Shown: piece after piece, positions 1-8,148 of the stretch | Layout of the letters: each line of letters opens with the position of its first letter | Position numbering within the stretch: position 1 is the first letter of the stretch | Source of the DNA: Rubripirellula sp. | GTDB lineage: Bacteria > Planctomycetota > Planctomycetia > Pirellulales > Pirellulaceae | Assembly: GCA_029245125.1 (NCBI GenBank) | Contig: JAQWPZ010000112.1 | Span: 1-64,000 of the forward strand | DNA: 64,000 bases | Direction: 5' to 3' | Notes under the pieces: generated by a model | The model's database searches: none | Seen by the model: the letters and a program-made list of their open reading frames with translations, nothing else | Told to the model about the DNA's origin: nothing | Made by a program: the position numbers and the translations under genes

Positions 1-852
1 GGGACTCGCATTTACACATTCGCGTGGACTCTATTGGAATGCATGCGTGCTTGCGCTGAGTCGAATGTTGCCATGCTCATCCTGGATCGACCCAATCCGT
101 TGGGAGGATGTATCATCGAAGGGCCGATGCTGAGCCGGGGCTACGAGAGTTTTGTCGGGGGCGCCAAGATCCCGATGCGACATGGATTGACTATCGCAGA
201 ATTGGCCCGTTTTTTTCAACACGAGGATCATCTTGATTTAGCGTTAGACATCGTGTCAATGGAATCGTGGTGCAGCGATTCTGTTTGGCAAGACTTGGGT
301 CGAGCTTGGATACCGCCCTCCCCTAACCTGCCGACCACCCAGTCAGTTCGTTTGTATCCGGGGCAAGTTTTGCTGGAAGGGACGAACCTTTCCGAGGGAC
401 GCGGCACGACTGTGCCTTTCGAGATGGTTGGAGCCCCGTTTATCGACGCGGAGGCCTTAGCGGCGGCGTTGCAGCAGGTCTTCTCTGATTCAGTTCGAGT
501 GTTACCGGCTTGTTTTCGCCCGACCTTCGATAAGTGGGCCGGCGAGCTGTGTGGTGGCGTTTCGCTTCATGTCATCGGACCAGATAGGTTTCGGTCATTT
601 CCGATGACGATTCGTATGCTTGCTGAGATCAAACGACTCTATCCCTCTGGATTTCGATGGCTTGATCCGCCCTATGAATACGAATTAGAAAAGCAGCCGA
701 TCGATATTCTCTACGGTAACGACCAACTGCGTTTGCAACTCGGTGTGGTTGAACCCTCGCTTTTATCAGCGGCACCCAATGTTGTTCAGTACCGAGAAAA
801 CATCGGCGAGGCGATGCTTTATTCAAGCGGCGAATCACGTTTTCGTGACTGA
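1..852 (+). CDS. namZ: Exo-beta-N-acetylmuramidase NamZ-like (DUF1343), 5' end outside window
   Basis: The frame is open from base 1 and ends at TGA 850-852, so the N-terminus lies upstream of the window. The roughly 283 visible residues carry DUF1343 hallmarks in order: GTRIYTF, LDRPNPLGG, EGP, RHGLTIAEL, W.PPSPNLPT, LYPG, LLEGTNLSEGRGTT, PFE..GAPFID and a C-terminal IDILYG. DUF1343 enzymes (family GH171) remove terminal N-acetylmuramic acid from peptidoglycan fragments and are usually exported. Export cannot be judged here because the N-terminus is missing. It converges on the next gene across an 87-base gap. Confidence 0.9.
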   Translation, partial: GTRIYTFAWTLLECMRACAESNVAMLILDRPNPLGGCIIEGPMLSRGYESFVGGAKIPMRHGLTIAELARFFQHEDHLDLALDIVSMESWCSDSVWQDLGRAWIPPSPNLPTTQSVRLYPGQVLLEGTNLSEGRGTTVPFEMVGAPFIDAEALAAALQQVFSDSVRVLPACFRPTFDKWAGELCGGVSLHVIGPDRFRSFPMTIRMLAEIKRLYPSGFRWLDPPYEYELEKQPIDILYGNDQLRLQLGVVEPSLLSAAPNVVQYRENIGEAMLYSSGESRFRD

Positions 853-939
853 TCAAATGGATTGATTTCTATTTCGTCACGGTGCGGATCTTGCCATCAT
901 CAACAGTGATGTCAAAAATCATTGTTGGGAAGGTGAATG

Positions 940-1584
940 CTACAAGCTTTGGCGAGGATGTCCCTCGTTGTCGATCTGAGAATCTGGAATCGATTCCAAG
1001 TAAGCGGTTCCACGCTCTCGATCCCATTGTTGATGGCTTGGAGACTCCATCCAATCTTCCGGTTCGACACCAAGACCATCCGCGATGCGGTTGATGTAGT
1101 TGAAATAGCCAATGACTTGGGTTGCCACGGTGATTTGTTCGTCCGTGATACCCAACTCGCGGAGTCGATCAAGATGCGATCGTTTGATTTTTGCTGGCTG
1201 GAGGGTTAGCAAGATGGCATAGTCGCAGAGTCGTTTCTCTCGTTCTGAGAGGTCCGCGACTCGGTAATCGAGCACCAGTTGTTCTGCCGTGTGCTGTCGG
1301 TTCGACTCCTGACCGAAGTCGCTCGCATGGCTTAGCGTTCAGTAATAGCAGCCATTGGCGTTGCTCACGACCGTTGCAAGCATTTCCCTTTCGGCCACAG
1401 GGAGTGAGTTTTCAGATTTCATCAAACTGACATAAAACTGCATCGACTTTGCGGCGGAACGAGCATCCAGGCTCATCACCGTGATGATGTTTGCAACGTG
1501 TCCCGATCGACCACTCGCATCGTCGTAGACTTTCTTGAGCATTCCGGTCGCTCTTGCTGTGTCAATTTTCCGAATGTAGGCCAC
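940..1584 (-). CDS. CMD/AhpD-family peroxidase-related enzyme with in-frame TGA, candidate selenoprotein
   Basis: Two collinear open stretches in the same minus-strand frame (1339-1602 and 940-1275), separated by one TGA at 1339-1341, together make one complete 214-residue carboxymuconolactone decarboxylase/AhpD-like protein of the peroxidase-related type. The first half ends at NGCYY. The second continues through TLSH to FNYINRIADGLGVEP, a family signature. The TGA falls at residue 82, on the second Cys of the redox CxxC motif, giving C79-Y-Y-U82 with the usual His four residues later (H86). GTG at 1584 is chosen as start because AGGA lies just upstream; an in-frame TTG at 1602 is less likely. 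A SECIS-like hairpin follows the TGA. No selA/B/C/D genes are in the window. A nonsense mutation or sequencing error is the alternative, but the exact position of the TGA and the hairpin favour selenocysteine. Confidence 0.8.
1303..1321 (-). promoter_or_regulatory. Bacterial SECIS-like stem-loop
   Basis: On the minus strand, 17 bases after the TGA, the sequence cgacttcggtcaggagtcg forms a 7-bp stem (one G-U pair) closed by a GGUCA loop. Bacterial SECIS elements need a short stem just downstream of the UGA, with a G among the first two loop bases and the loop roughly 16-37 bases from the UGA. Here the first loop G is base 25 after the UGA. The hairpin lies inside the coding region, as expected for bacteria. 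Confidence 0.7.
1339..1341 (-). other. In-frame TGA, predicted selenocysteine codon
   Basis: On the minus strand the codon order is GGC TGC TAT TAC TGA ACG. It replaces the distal cysteine of the CxxC active site of the CMD/AhpD fold, the residue most often exchanged for Sec in thiol-redox families. Confidence 0.75.
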
Positions 1585-1638
1585 TGTAATTCCTGGGTTC
1601 AATCACGTCGAAGGATTTCTCTTTCTTCCTCATCTCGC

Positions 1639-1644
1639 ATTATA
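1639..1644 (-). promoter_or_regulatory. Possible -10 box for the selenoprotein candidate
   Basis: A perfect TATAAT on the minus strand lies about 55 bases upstream of the GTG start at 1584. I see no convincing -35 hexamer at 16-18 bases spacing, so this is only a weak promoter call. Confidence 0.3.
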
Positions 1645-1830
1645 CTTGACGACTGTGTCAGCCTTTTTTGTCGCTGCCCGCTGATTCCACTTGGGGGAAA
1701 CGCAGGTTCGAGATTTCGAGCGGAATTTTGCGTGTCCAGTCAATCAGTCAACTGATCCCTAAATACTGCTGTCGGTTCTCGGTGCGATAAGCTGTGCATC
1801 CAACCTTTCTTCCTTCCTGGAGCCCTTCCT

Positions 1831-2751
1831 GTGTCACGATATTTCTTGTCCGCCGTATTCGGATTTTTGTGTTTTGTGCCTTCATTTAGTTTTGCGGATG
1901 AGGGTGGGGCTTACCGAGTCGTCGTCGAAGAAGGCAAGTATGCGGATGTGATTGATCCAAATGGGGATCCAATCTTGAGATATATGTATGAACGGGACAG
2001 TTCAAGTCCCGAACGAAGTTTTGATACCGCCAAGGTTTTTGCGCATGTGATGGCGCCGGGAGGAAAAGAGACACTTACAAAAGGTGCAGGCGGCAAGTTT
2101 CCCCACCATCGTGGGATTTTTATTGGCTGGAATCGGATTGAACATGACGGAAAGCGGCATGACTTGTGGCACGTTCGGAACACGCTGCAGCAGCATCAGG
2201 AATTTTTAAGCACGGAGGGCAGCGAAGATGGCGCAATAATCACGAGCGTTATATCCTGGGTCGGTGTCGACGGTCAGACATTGATCGAGGAAAAGCGAAC
2301 TTACCAAATCCTCGAATCGTCAGATTCTTACGCCTTGATCGACTTCACAACTGCGTTGACTGCGAAGCAAGGTGACCTGAAGCTGGGGGGGGACCCGGAA
2401 CACGCTGGAGTGCAATTTCGGCCATCACAGAAAGTGGCCGAGAATCAGTCAGCCACCTACACCTTTCATGAAATGGGAATCGACCCGAAGAAAGACCGAG
2501 ATCTTCCGTGGGTTGCAGCCAGTTTTGACATCGATGATCAGATGTGGACGGTGCAGCATATGAATCACCCATCGAATCCTCGAGGCGCAGTATGGTCAGC
2601 CTATCGTGATTATGGTCGCTTTGGTCCTTTCACCGTGCTCAAAATTGCTAAGGGTGAAACGGTGACGCTCCGATACCGCTTTCGTGTGACGAAGGGGGAC
2701 GCCCCACAGCGAGAAAAAATGATGGACCACTATCGGCAGTTCTCTCGTTAA
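1831..2751 (+). CDS. Secreted DUF6807 (PmoA-family) protein
   Basis: A 306-residue protein starting with GTG, with an N-terminal signal peptide (hydrophobic FLSAVFGFLCFVPSFSF followed by ADE). The mature part matches the DUF6807 family, sometimes annotated as methane oxygenase PmoA although it is unrelated to membrane methane monooxygenase. Characteristic elements are FPHHRGIFIGW near residue 90, the HVRNT region and a C-terminal beta-rich half. The family is abundant in planctomycetes near carbohydrate-degradation genes; its biochemical role is unknown. An 8-G homopolymer lies in the coding strand near 2385-2392. Confidence 0.85.
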   Translation: MSRYFLSAVFGFLCFVPSFSFADEGGAYRVVVEEGKYADVIDPNGDPILRYMYERDSSSPERSFDTAKVFAHVMAPGGKETLTKGAGGKFPHHRGIFIGWNRIEHDGKRHDLWHVRNTLQQHQEFLSTEGSEDGAIITSVISWVGVDGQTLIEEKRTYQILESSDSYALIDFTTALTAKQGDLKLGGDPEHAGVQFRPSQKVAENQSATYTFHEMGIDPKKDRDLPWVAASFDIDDQMWTVQHMNHPSNPRGAVWSAYRDYGRFGPFTVLKIAKGETVTLRYRFRVTKGDAPQREKMMDHYRQFSR

Positions 2752-2848
2752 TGGATCAATTGGGCATCCAGTTTTTCGAAATCGGCTTCTTGGATTGAAA
2801 GCCTTGTCAATGTGTGATGATTGAATTCATGCCAAGCCCCATCTCTTC

Positions 2849-2869
2849 ATCGCAATGCCTTGTTGCGAT
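2849..2869. terminator. Inverted repeat between convergent genes, likely bidirectional terminator
   Basis: ATCGCAA and TTGCGAT pair perfectly (7 bp) around a 7-base loop, in the gap between the rightward DUF6807 gene and the leftward PH-domain gene. There is no long T tract on either side, so the call rests on position and symmetry. Confidence 0.4.
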
Positions 2870-2920
2870 CGAACGATTTGAGATGCGTGCGTGATAAACA
2901 TTCTCAGTAGGCGAGAGTTT

Positions 2921-3658
2921 TCAGCGGCCGAGTTGGGCGGATAGCTCGCGGATTTCGGACAGGACGCCCAGGTGGGCTTCGGTCCACGCCGTCTTGCCGC
3001 TGTTTTGGTTCGAAGCTTCATCATGCTCATCACCAAGACCACTTGTGTGGGCGACGCGGGTTTTGGCCATGATCGAATCGCGGATTTCAGCGGCATCCGA
3101 GACACCTTCGATCAATCCAGCATGCATTCCTTGGGCACCTTCTTGCGTTGCACCGCCGCCGCCCGCCGTTTCTACGACCACATTCGCAATCCCAAAGAAA
3201 CGCTGCAGTGGACCTTGAGAGACTTTTACATTTTGGATGTTCTCGTAGGTAATGGTGGACTCGCGAATCAACCAGACACCTCGACGTAGCCGCATGCTGC
3301 GGTCACTGAATACATACCAGGTGGTGTCATATCGAAGGTAGATGGCCAAATATCCGACGAGCGCTAGCCCAAAAAATGACAGCCAGACTGGAATGGCGAG
3401 TATGGAAAAACCGACGTTTTTATTCGCGACAATGGCGATTGTGGCACCGCCGGCAAGGAGGAACAGGAATGCCATCGCAATGGCCCATTCGAACTTCAAA
3501 TATCGAAGGAATCCGGCCGCAGGTTTTCTGGAATCGATCTCTTCGTGGTCCATCACGGGTAGATGCGGCGCATCACGTGGGACGCACATCAGCTTGCCCA
3601 ATAATCCCCAGACACCTTCATAGACCCAAGTGAGACTCGGTTGTGGCTTATTGCTCAT
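2921..3658 (-). CDS. PH domain-containing membrane protein (bacterial PH, YdbS/YdbT-like)
   Basis: A 245-residue protein. ATG 3658 is chosen because GGAGG sits 5 bases upstream; the in-frame TTG at 3679 is less likely. Two hydrophobic segments (about residues 55-75 and 85-105) precede a bacterial PH domain with the typical stretch YVFSDRSMRLRRGVW, then TITYENIQNVKVSQGPLQRFFGI and the IRDSIM helix. A low-complexity tail follows. The gene overlaps its upstream neighbour, also a PH protein, by 11 bases, so the two are probably co-translated and may form a complex. Such pairs are membrane proteins of unknown function. Confidence 0.8.
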   Translation of the reverse strand: MSNKPQPSLTWVYEGVWGLLGKLMCVPRDAPHLPVMDHEEIDSRKPAAGFLRYLKFEWAIAMAFLFLLAGGATIAIVANKNVGFSILAIPVWLSFFGLALVGYLAIYLRYDTTWYVFSDRSMRLRRGVWLIRESTITYENIQNVKVSQGPLQRFFGIANVVVETAGGGGATQEGAQGMHAGLIEGVSDAAEIRDSIMAKTRVAHTSGLGDEHDEASNQNSGKTAWTEAHLGVLSEIRELSAQLGR

Positions 3659-4184
3659 GGCGACCTCCTGCTTGAACAAGTTGATGGAGGTTGTCGCGAA
3701 TGTCAGTCAGTAATTCCAATGCTAGGTCGTCATTAGAAGTGTTGTCGGGCTCTGGTTGGGAGTGACCAAGTGAGCCTCGCATCTTTCCGTAAAGGTGATC
3801 GCGAAGGTCTTTTGCCTGCAGAATACCCTCGATACTCATTTCCGGTGTAGCGCTTCCTGATGCTGTTTGAACAGCAAGCGTTGCCAGACCCATCCACCGC
3901 TGAATGATGTTGCGAGTCAGGTGAATATCTTGAATGCGGCGATAGGTCAAATAAATTTCACGTCGAAACAAAACTCCCCATTGCATTGCGATTCCGCTGT
4001 CATCAAAGCGGTAACGGAGTGTGGCGTATTTGCAAAATAGTGGCACGAACGCGATCGGGAAAAATGGTCCCGAAAGGAGACTGCAGAGTAAATAATAAAG
4101 CAGCAGCGTGCGGGCGGGCCGCGTTAAGTCCTCAGCACGAAAGCTTGCCCCGCCGTCAAGTGCTTGGTTATCAGTATTTGGCAT
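3648..4184 (-). CDS. PH domain-containing membrane protein, partner of the next gene
   Basis: About 178 residues from ATG 4184, which has AAGG eight bases upstream. A GTG at 4223 in the same frame would add 13 residues. A membrane hairpin around LLLYYLLCSLL and FPIAFVPLF is followed by a bacterial PH domain (YRFDDSGIAMQWGVLFRRE, LTYRRIQDIHLTRNIIQRW, IEGILQAKDLRDHL). It shares the family of the downstream gene and overlaps it by 11 bases, suggesting a two-protein membrane unit. No substrate or partner can be inferred. Confidence 0.75.
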   Translation of the reverse strand: MPNTDNQALDGGASFRAEDLTRPARTLLLYYLLCSLLSGPFFPIAFVPLFCKYATLRYRFDDSGIAMQWGVLFRREIYLTYRRIQDIHLTRNIIQRWMGLATLAVQTASGSATPEMSIEGILQAKDLRDHLYGKMRGSLGHSQPEPDNTSNDDLALELLTDIRDNLHQLVQAGGRHEQ

Positions 4185-4295
4185 TGGAATAGCCTTGTTG
4201 AGATCTAGGCGTGATTTGTTCACTCTTCATTTCGTTCGTCGTACACCATGCATTATTGGCGAGAAGTTTTCATAGTATGGATCTGACGGTTTCCA

Positions 4296-6344
4296 TCACT
4301 TTGCCGAAGGAGATTGTTGACTCCATGCCCAGCGAAAAAGATTTCTTGTATCTGCGTAGCGGGCCGCAGATGACTGAGCACCAAGAACCACAACAATCAG
4401 ATCCTCTCCTGAATTGTTTCCCATAGAAACCAAGCAAGCACCAGCGGCAGATGTCGTCCCGGTTTTGATGCCTTGATAACCATCGACGGCTAGCAGCTGA
4501 TTCGTATTTTTCCAGCGTAAGTTTCTGGCGTAACCTGATGAACTCTTGACTTGGCAACCGAACTGCCGTGTTGCAACGATTTTTCGAAACAGCGGATGCT
4601 TCATCGCGACGGCACTCAGTCGAAGCAGATCGGCTGCAGAGATCAGATGTTCGGGATTCGAAAGGCCATGCGGATTTGTGTAGTGGGTGCTTTGTAATCC
4701 GAGACGTTTTGCTTCGCGGTTCATTTCCAGCACAAATCCGTCGATGGGATCCTGCTCGGATATCTCCACGAAGGATTTTCCAAAATGCTCAGCCAGGGCG
4801 GTCGCCGCGTCATTTCCTGACGGTAACAACAAGCCATACAAGAGCAATCCAGCTTCGATACTCTCACCTTCTCTGATGCCCGAGGTTGAGCCAACTGTCT
4901 CGTCAGCTTTTCTCGAAAAGGTGATCAGTTCGTTTAGGACATCAGGATCTTTCTGCGCCATATTCAGCACGATATGCGCGGTCATGATTTTCGTCGTGCT
5001 GGCGGCCTCGAGCTTCTGGCTGCCTTGCTGGTCCCAAAGAAGGTTCCCTTCTCGATCACCGATCACCCAGGCTTTGCAAGTCACGACTGGCGGAGCGCTT
5101 AATGCAGGTCTTGGAATCTTGGGGAAAATTTCTGAGTTGACAATCTCAGGAGGCGGGATGGGATCATCTTGTTCAATTAGAGTTCCCAGTGAGTTCCACG
5201 TTTCTGGGGTCATGATCCCTGTTTGGGAAAGTGAGTTCGCTTGTTGGAAACGCTCGACTGCGGCCTGTGTTGCCGGGCCAAAGTCACCATCAATTGCCAG
5301 GCTTGGTGTCGGTTTCAGCCTGCCGTTTAGGGTGCGTTGAAGTGATTCGACTAGGCGACCTGTTGCACCGAATTGAAGAGGTCTTGCTGTGTCTTCGGTA
5401 CCGAATCGGTCGAGCACGGCTAAGCCAATTTTGCCGCAGAGGATTTCCGCTTCATTGTCGTCCGTCCAACTCCGATCCTCATTCTTGTTAGTCAGCACGC
5501 AAAGAGCGACCGGGCCGGACGCGGTGAACAGGATGCCAGCGTCAGCGCGGCAATTGGATACAGCACCTGTTTTATGCGCGAATTCGATTGAAGGATCGAA
5601 AAAACGGGCGAGCTTTGATCGATCATCGCATGCCATCAAGTGCCCCAGCATTTCCGCTGTTGCTTTCTGATTCCCAAATTTACCATCCTGGAGCATGGCT
5701 AAAAGTTGCACCATTTCAGATGCTGTTGTGCTGCCTAGACCGAACTCACTGCTTCGAGTTGGATCGATCGAGGTGTCACCACGATAGACCTTGGAATGAA
5801 GCCTGGTATTTGCCAGCCCCAGAGAGTTCATTTTTTGTGTCGTGGTCGGCAGGCCGACTTGGTCGATGACGATATTAGTTGCCGTGTTGTCCGAATACCG
5901 TATCATCAAACGGACGTAGTCACGCATTGACAACATAGCGCCGACTGAAAAGTGATCACGCAGTATTCCGGATCCAGGTACGGTATCTTCCTCGCGAAGC
6001 GGGATCATTTTGCCGAGGTCGAGTTGTGCCTGCTGTTTGAGTTGATAAACCGCGACCAGTAACGGCAACTTGATCAAGCTCGCCGTTGGCATGATTTGAT
6101 CGGCTTGGTGCGTGAAGGATTCGCCCGTTTCGAGATGTCGAATAGCGATGGTGACGTCACCACGATGCGTCTCAATCAAGGGGAGAATCGCCGCCCGCAG
6201 TTTCTTGTCCTGGGTCGTGTTCTGCACTGCTTCCTGGGCAATCCCTGGTGGTTTGGCGACGGCCGATTGTTGCGAGTCAACCAGGGGCAACCAAAGGTTG
6301 CAAACCATAAGGAAAACGACATTTCGATGAATACTTGTTAGCAC
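4296..6344 (-). CDS. Beta-lactamase-like / PG-binding / peptidase S11 fusion
   Basis: A 682-residue exported protein. Start: GTG 6344, preceded by AAGGA, followed by a signal peptide (residues 1-28). Domain 1 (about 45-315) is a class A beta-lactamase-like serine hydrolase: S89-L-I-K92, SDN 151-153, KTG 258-260. A clear class A Glu166/ELN motif is not recognisable, so true lactamase activity is uncertain. Domain 2 (about 325-390) is a PG_binding_1 repeat (IDGDFGPATQAAVERFQ). Domain 3 (about 420-665) is a D-Ala-D-Ala carboxypeptidase of family S11 with S449-T-T-K452, SGN 509-511 and KTG 627-629. Its likely role is periplasmic peptidoglycan trimming. Upstream in the same direction are two ABC permeases. 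The open frame continues upstream to 6923, but that part is antisense-frame noise over the permease gene. Confidence 0.88.
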   Translation of the reverse strand: MLTSIHRNVVFLMVCNLWLPLVDSQQSAVAKPPGIAQEAVQNTTQDKKLRAAILPLIETHRGDVTIAIRHLETGESFTHQADQIMPTASLIKLPLLVAVYQLKQQAQLDLGKMIPLREEDTVPGSGILRDHFSVGAMLSMRDYVRLMIRYSDNTATNIVIDQVGLPTTTQKMNSLGLANTRLHSKVYRGDTSIDPTRSSEFGLGSTTASEMVQLLAMLQDGKFGNQKATAEMLGHLMACDDRSKLARFFDPSIEFAHKTGAVSNCRADAGILFTASGPVALCVLTNKNEDRSWTDDNEAEILCGKIGLAVLDRFGTEDTARPLQFGATGRLVESLQRTLNGRLKPTPSLAIDGDFGPATQAAVERFQQANSLSQTGIMTPETWNSLGTLIEQDDPIPPPEIVNSEIFPKIPRPALSAPPVVTCKAWVIGDREGNLLWDQQGSQKLEAASTTKIMTAHIVLNMAQKDPDVLNELITFSRKADETVGSTSGIREGESIEAGLLLYGLLLPSGNDAATALAEHFGKSFVEISEQDPIDGFVLEMNREAKRLGLQSTHYTNPHGLSNPEHLISAADLLRLSAVAMKHPLFRKIVATRQFGCQVKSSSGYARNLRWKNTNQLLAVDGYQGIKTGTTSAAGACLVSMGNNSGEDLIVVVLGAQSSAARYADTRNLFRWAWSQQSPSAK

Positions 6345-6433
6345 CGGATATCCTTCAAGGGGCACGGACGAATCAATTCTGACGCATTTTGCACGGTTCC
6401 GCAGCATTGCACGACGGATGCGAAAAAAGAGGA

Positions 6434-7306
6434 TCAAGAACTGGCACTTCGATAGCTGGATAAGGCACGGCCAAATACCCAGCGGCTCACGCAAACACTT
6501 AGGACTGTTGCAACGAGAGCCCAGCCTACTAGCATCCATTCGGCCCCTGTCCGCGGACTGACCGGTTTGGCAATCAGACGGGCGGGGACATTGACGACCA
6601 ACAAGACTGGGATCACAAACGTGAAGAAACCATAAAGTGGTTTGCCTAGTCCGTGATTGTATATTTCCATTGGGTAACGACTGAAGTTGGTGATGTAGAA
6701 CCAGAAGTTGTAAAGCGTCTGGTTGCGGCCGAGCCAGATGCTCGTCGCGCTCAGGCAGATCATCAGGCTGTACATGATGGTCACTCCGCAGGCAACAAAG
6801 ACTAGGTACAGCACAACGGAGCCGAGCGATGGAATCATCGGATCGGTTTCCTGCGTCGCCAGTCCATGCAGGGAGACCCCGGCGATCACCATTCCAGCGA
6901 GGAAATTTGAGAGAGCGCTCCAATCGATACGCCGAAAGGAAATTAAAAACTGTGTATCGATCGGTTTCAAAAGGGCAAAATCGAGGCCGCCTGTGCGGAT
7001 CAACTCGCTGAATTCTTGTGCATTGGGCATGAAGAAGGCTTGCACGAGGCTGTTAATGAACCACGTCGTCGCGATAAACAAGAAAAAGCGATCACGGTCC
7101 CAACCACTTCCTTCTCCGATGGTATCAGCGTATTGAAAGATGATTAGGTAAAAACCAACGTTCATTAATGTCCAGCCGACACTACTGATGCATTGCAGGA
7201 AAAAATTGACCCGGAAAGTCATGTCCCGCACAAGGCTGTTTCGGGCGAACGTAAGAAAGACTTTCCAATAATTTGGCCGAACCGATTCGGTTGACGAAGC
7301 ATTCAT
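6434..7306 (-). CDS. ABC-2 type permease (ABC2_membrane_6-like), second subunit
   Basis: A 290-residue integral membrane protein with about six hydrophobic segments, ATG 7306, with GGAGG overlapping the stop of the preceding gene. It resembles the paired permeases annotated as ABC-2 family/DUF990, with motifs such as GGLDFALLKPIDTQFLISFR in the cytoplasmic loop after TM2 and FTFVIPVLLVVNVPA near the end. The substrate is unknown. It is separated from its partner gene by two bases. The ATP-binding subunit usually found beside such pairs is not in the window. Confidence 0.85.
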   Translation of the reverse strand: MNASSTESVRPNYWKVFLTFARNSLVRDMTFRVNFFLQCISSVGWTLMNVGFYLIIFQYADTIGEGSGWDRDRFFLFIATTWFINSLVQAFFMPNAQEFSELIRTGGLDFALLKPIDTQFLISFRRIDWSALSNFLAGMVIAGVSLHGLATQETDPMIPSLGSVVLYLVFVACGVTIMYSLMICLSATSIWLGRNQTLYNFWFYITNFSRYPMEIYNHGLGKPLYGFFTFVIPVLLVVNVPARLIAKPVSPRTGAEWMLVGWALVATVLSVCVSRWVFGRALSSYRSASS

Positions 7307-7308
7307 CG

Positions 7309-8148
7309 TTAGCCTCCGTACCCACTGTATCGATTAACGCCTCTCGCATAGGCGGTGCGGCAAACAATAATGAAGAAAGCCAGCCATAAGGCTTCAATTG
7401 CCATTTCGGTTGGTAACTCTTCTGCAGGGATCTTGCCCAGAAAGATTGCGGCGGGAAAGTAAGCCAGATATTTAAAGGGGAGGAAATTGACAAAGGATTC
7501 AATTCCGTCCGGCAAAAGGGACAAGGGAAACATGTGTCCGGACAAGAAAAAGCTGAACAGCATATAGACAAATAGGAGCGATGAAACTTCCAAGAACCAG
7601 AACCCGATCATGCCGATTGCAGCTTCTAAGAAGAAGCCAATTAGGAATCCCATCACGAGCGAAGCGGTAAAGGCAACTAGCACATGAATCGGTGGCCAGC
7701 CGTCGACAAAATAATCACGGCAAAGAAAGAACACCAATGCGAAGGGGGCGATCGCGACAGCGTAATACGCCAGTTTGTGCGCGATCCGATTAAGCAACAG
7801 AAAGCCAATCAAATCGATCGGTTGAATCAAGTACCGTTTGATTTCGCCATCGCGGATTTGTAGGGCAATTCCAGATGCCAGTCCCGGCATACTGGAAAAT
7901 GCCCTCGCGATCATGGTGACCAAGTAATAGGCGACCATTTCGCGAAACCCAAAACCACCGATCTGGACCGCTTGGATCTCCGACCCGGGCTTGGATTCGA
8001 CAGCACCGATCGAATCAAAAATCGCATACCACAGAAAGATTTGGGTGATGATCGGAAGAAAACGCATCAGCGTTCCCAGGGCGAAATCTCCGCGGTAGAC
8101 GAGTCGTTCCTCCAATGCGGTTTGCAGGATCGTCCACCACAGCGACAT
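7309..8148 (-). CDS. ABC-2 type permease (ABC2_membrane_6-like), first subunit
   Basis: About 279 residues from ATG 8148, where similarity to the family begins ([19 protein letters not shown]); the open frame extends to 8451 without protein-like character. Six hydrophobic segments. The loop [19 protein letters not shown] matches the GxLDxxLxxPI element of the family. No good Shine-Dalgarno precedes the start, and a GTG at 8205 is an alternative. It forms an operon with the second permease, and the wall hydrolase may be co-transcribed. Confidence 0.82.
   Translation of the reverse strand: MSLWWTILQTALEERLVYRGDFALGTLMRFLPIITQIFLWYAIFDSIGAVESKPGSEIQAVQIGGFGFREMVAYYLVTMIARAFSSMPGLASGIALQIRDGEIKRYLIQPIDLIGFLLLNRIAHKLAYYAVAIAPFALVFFLCRDYFVDGWPPIHVLVAFTASLVMGFLIGFFLEAAIGMIGFWFLEVSSLLFVYMLFSFFLSGHMFPLSLLPDGIESFVNFLPFKYLAYFPAAIFLGKIPAEELPTEMAIEALWLAFFIIVCRTAYARGVNRYSGYGG

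Noticed and set aside
869..1054. Minus-strand open stretch ending FDITVDDGKIRTVTK, possibly a gene remnant or extension of the selenoprotein candidate
   Set aside because: It is in another frame from the CMD/AhpD gene, which already has a full-length C-terminus, and the similarity to SnoaL-type ends is too slight.
1339..1341. Plain nonsense mutation making the CMD/AhpD gene a pseudogene
   Set aside because: The stop falls precisely on the catalytic Cys, the downstream half is fully conserved, and a SECIS-like hairpin follows. It remains the main alternative.
4687..5340. 217-codon open frame opposite the wall-hydrolase fusion
   Set aside because: Antisense shadow over the S11 and PG-binding domains.
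6345..6923. N-terminal continuation of the wall-hydrolase frame up to 6923
   Set aside because: It lies over the permease gene in another frame and is rich in unlikely residues; the GTG at 6344 with a ribosome site and signal peptide explains the gene.
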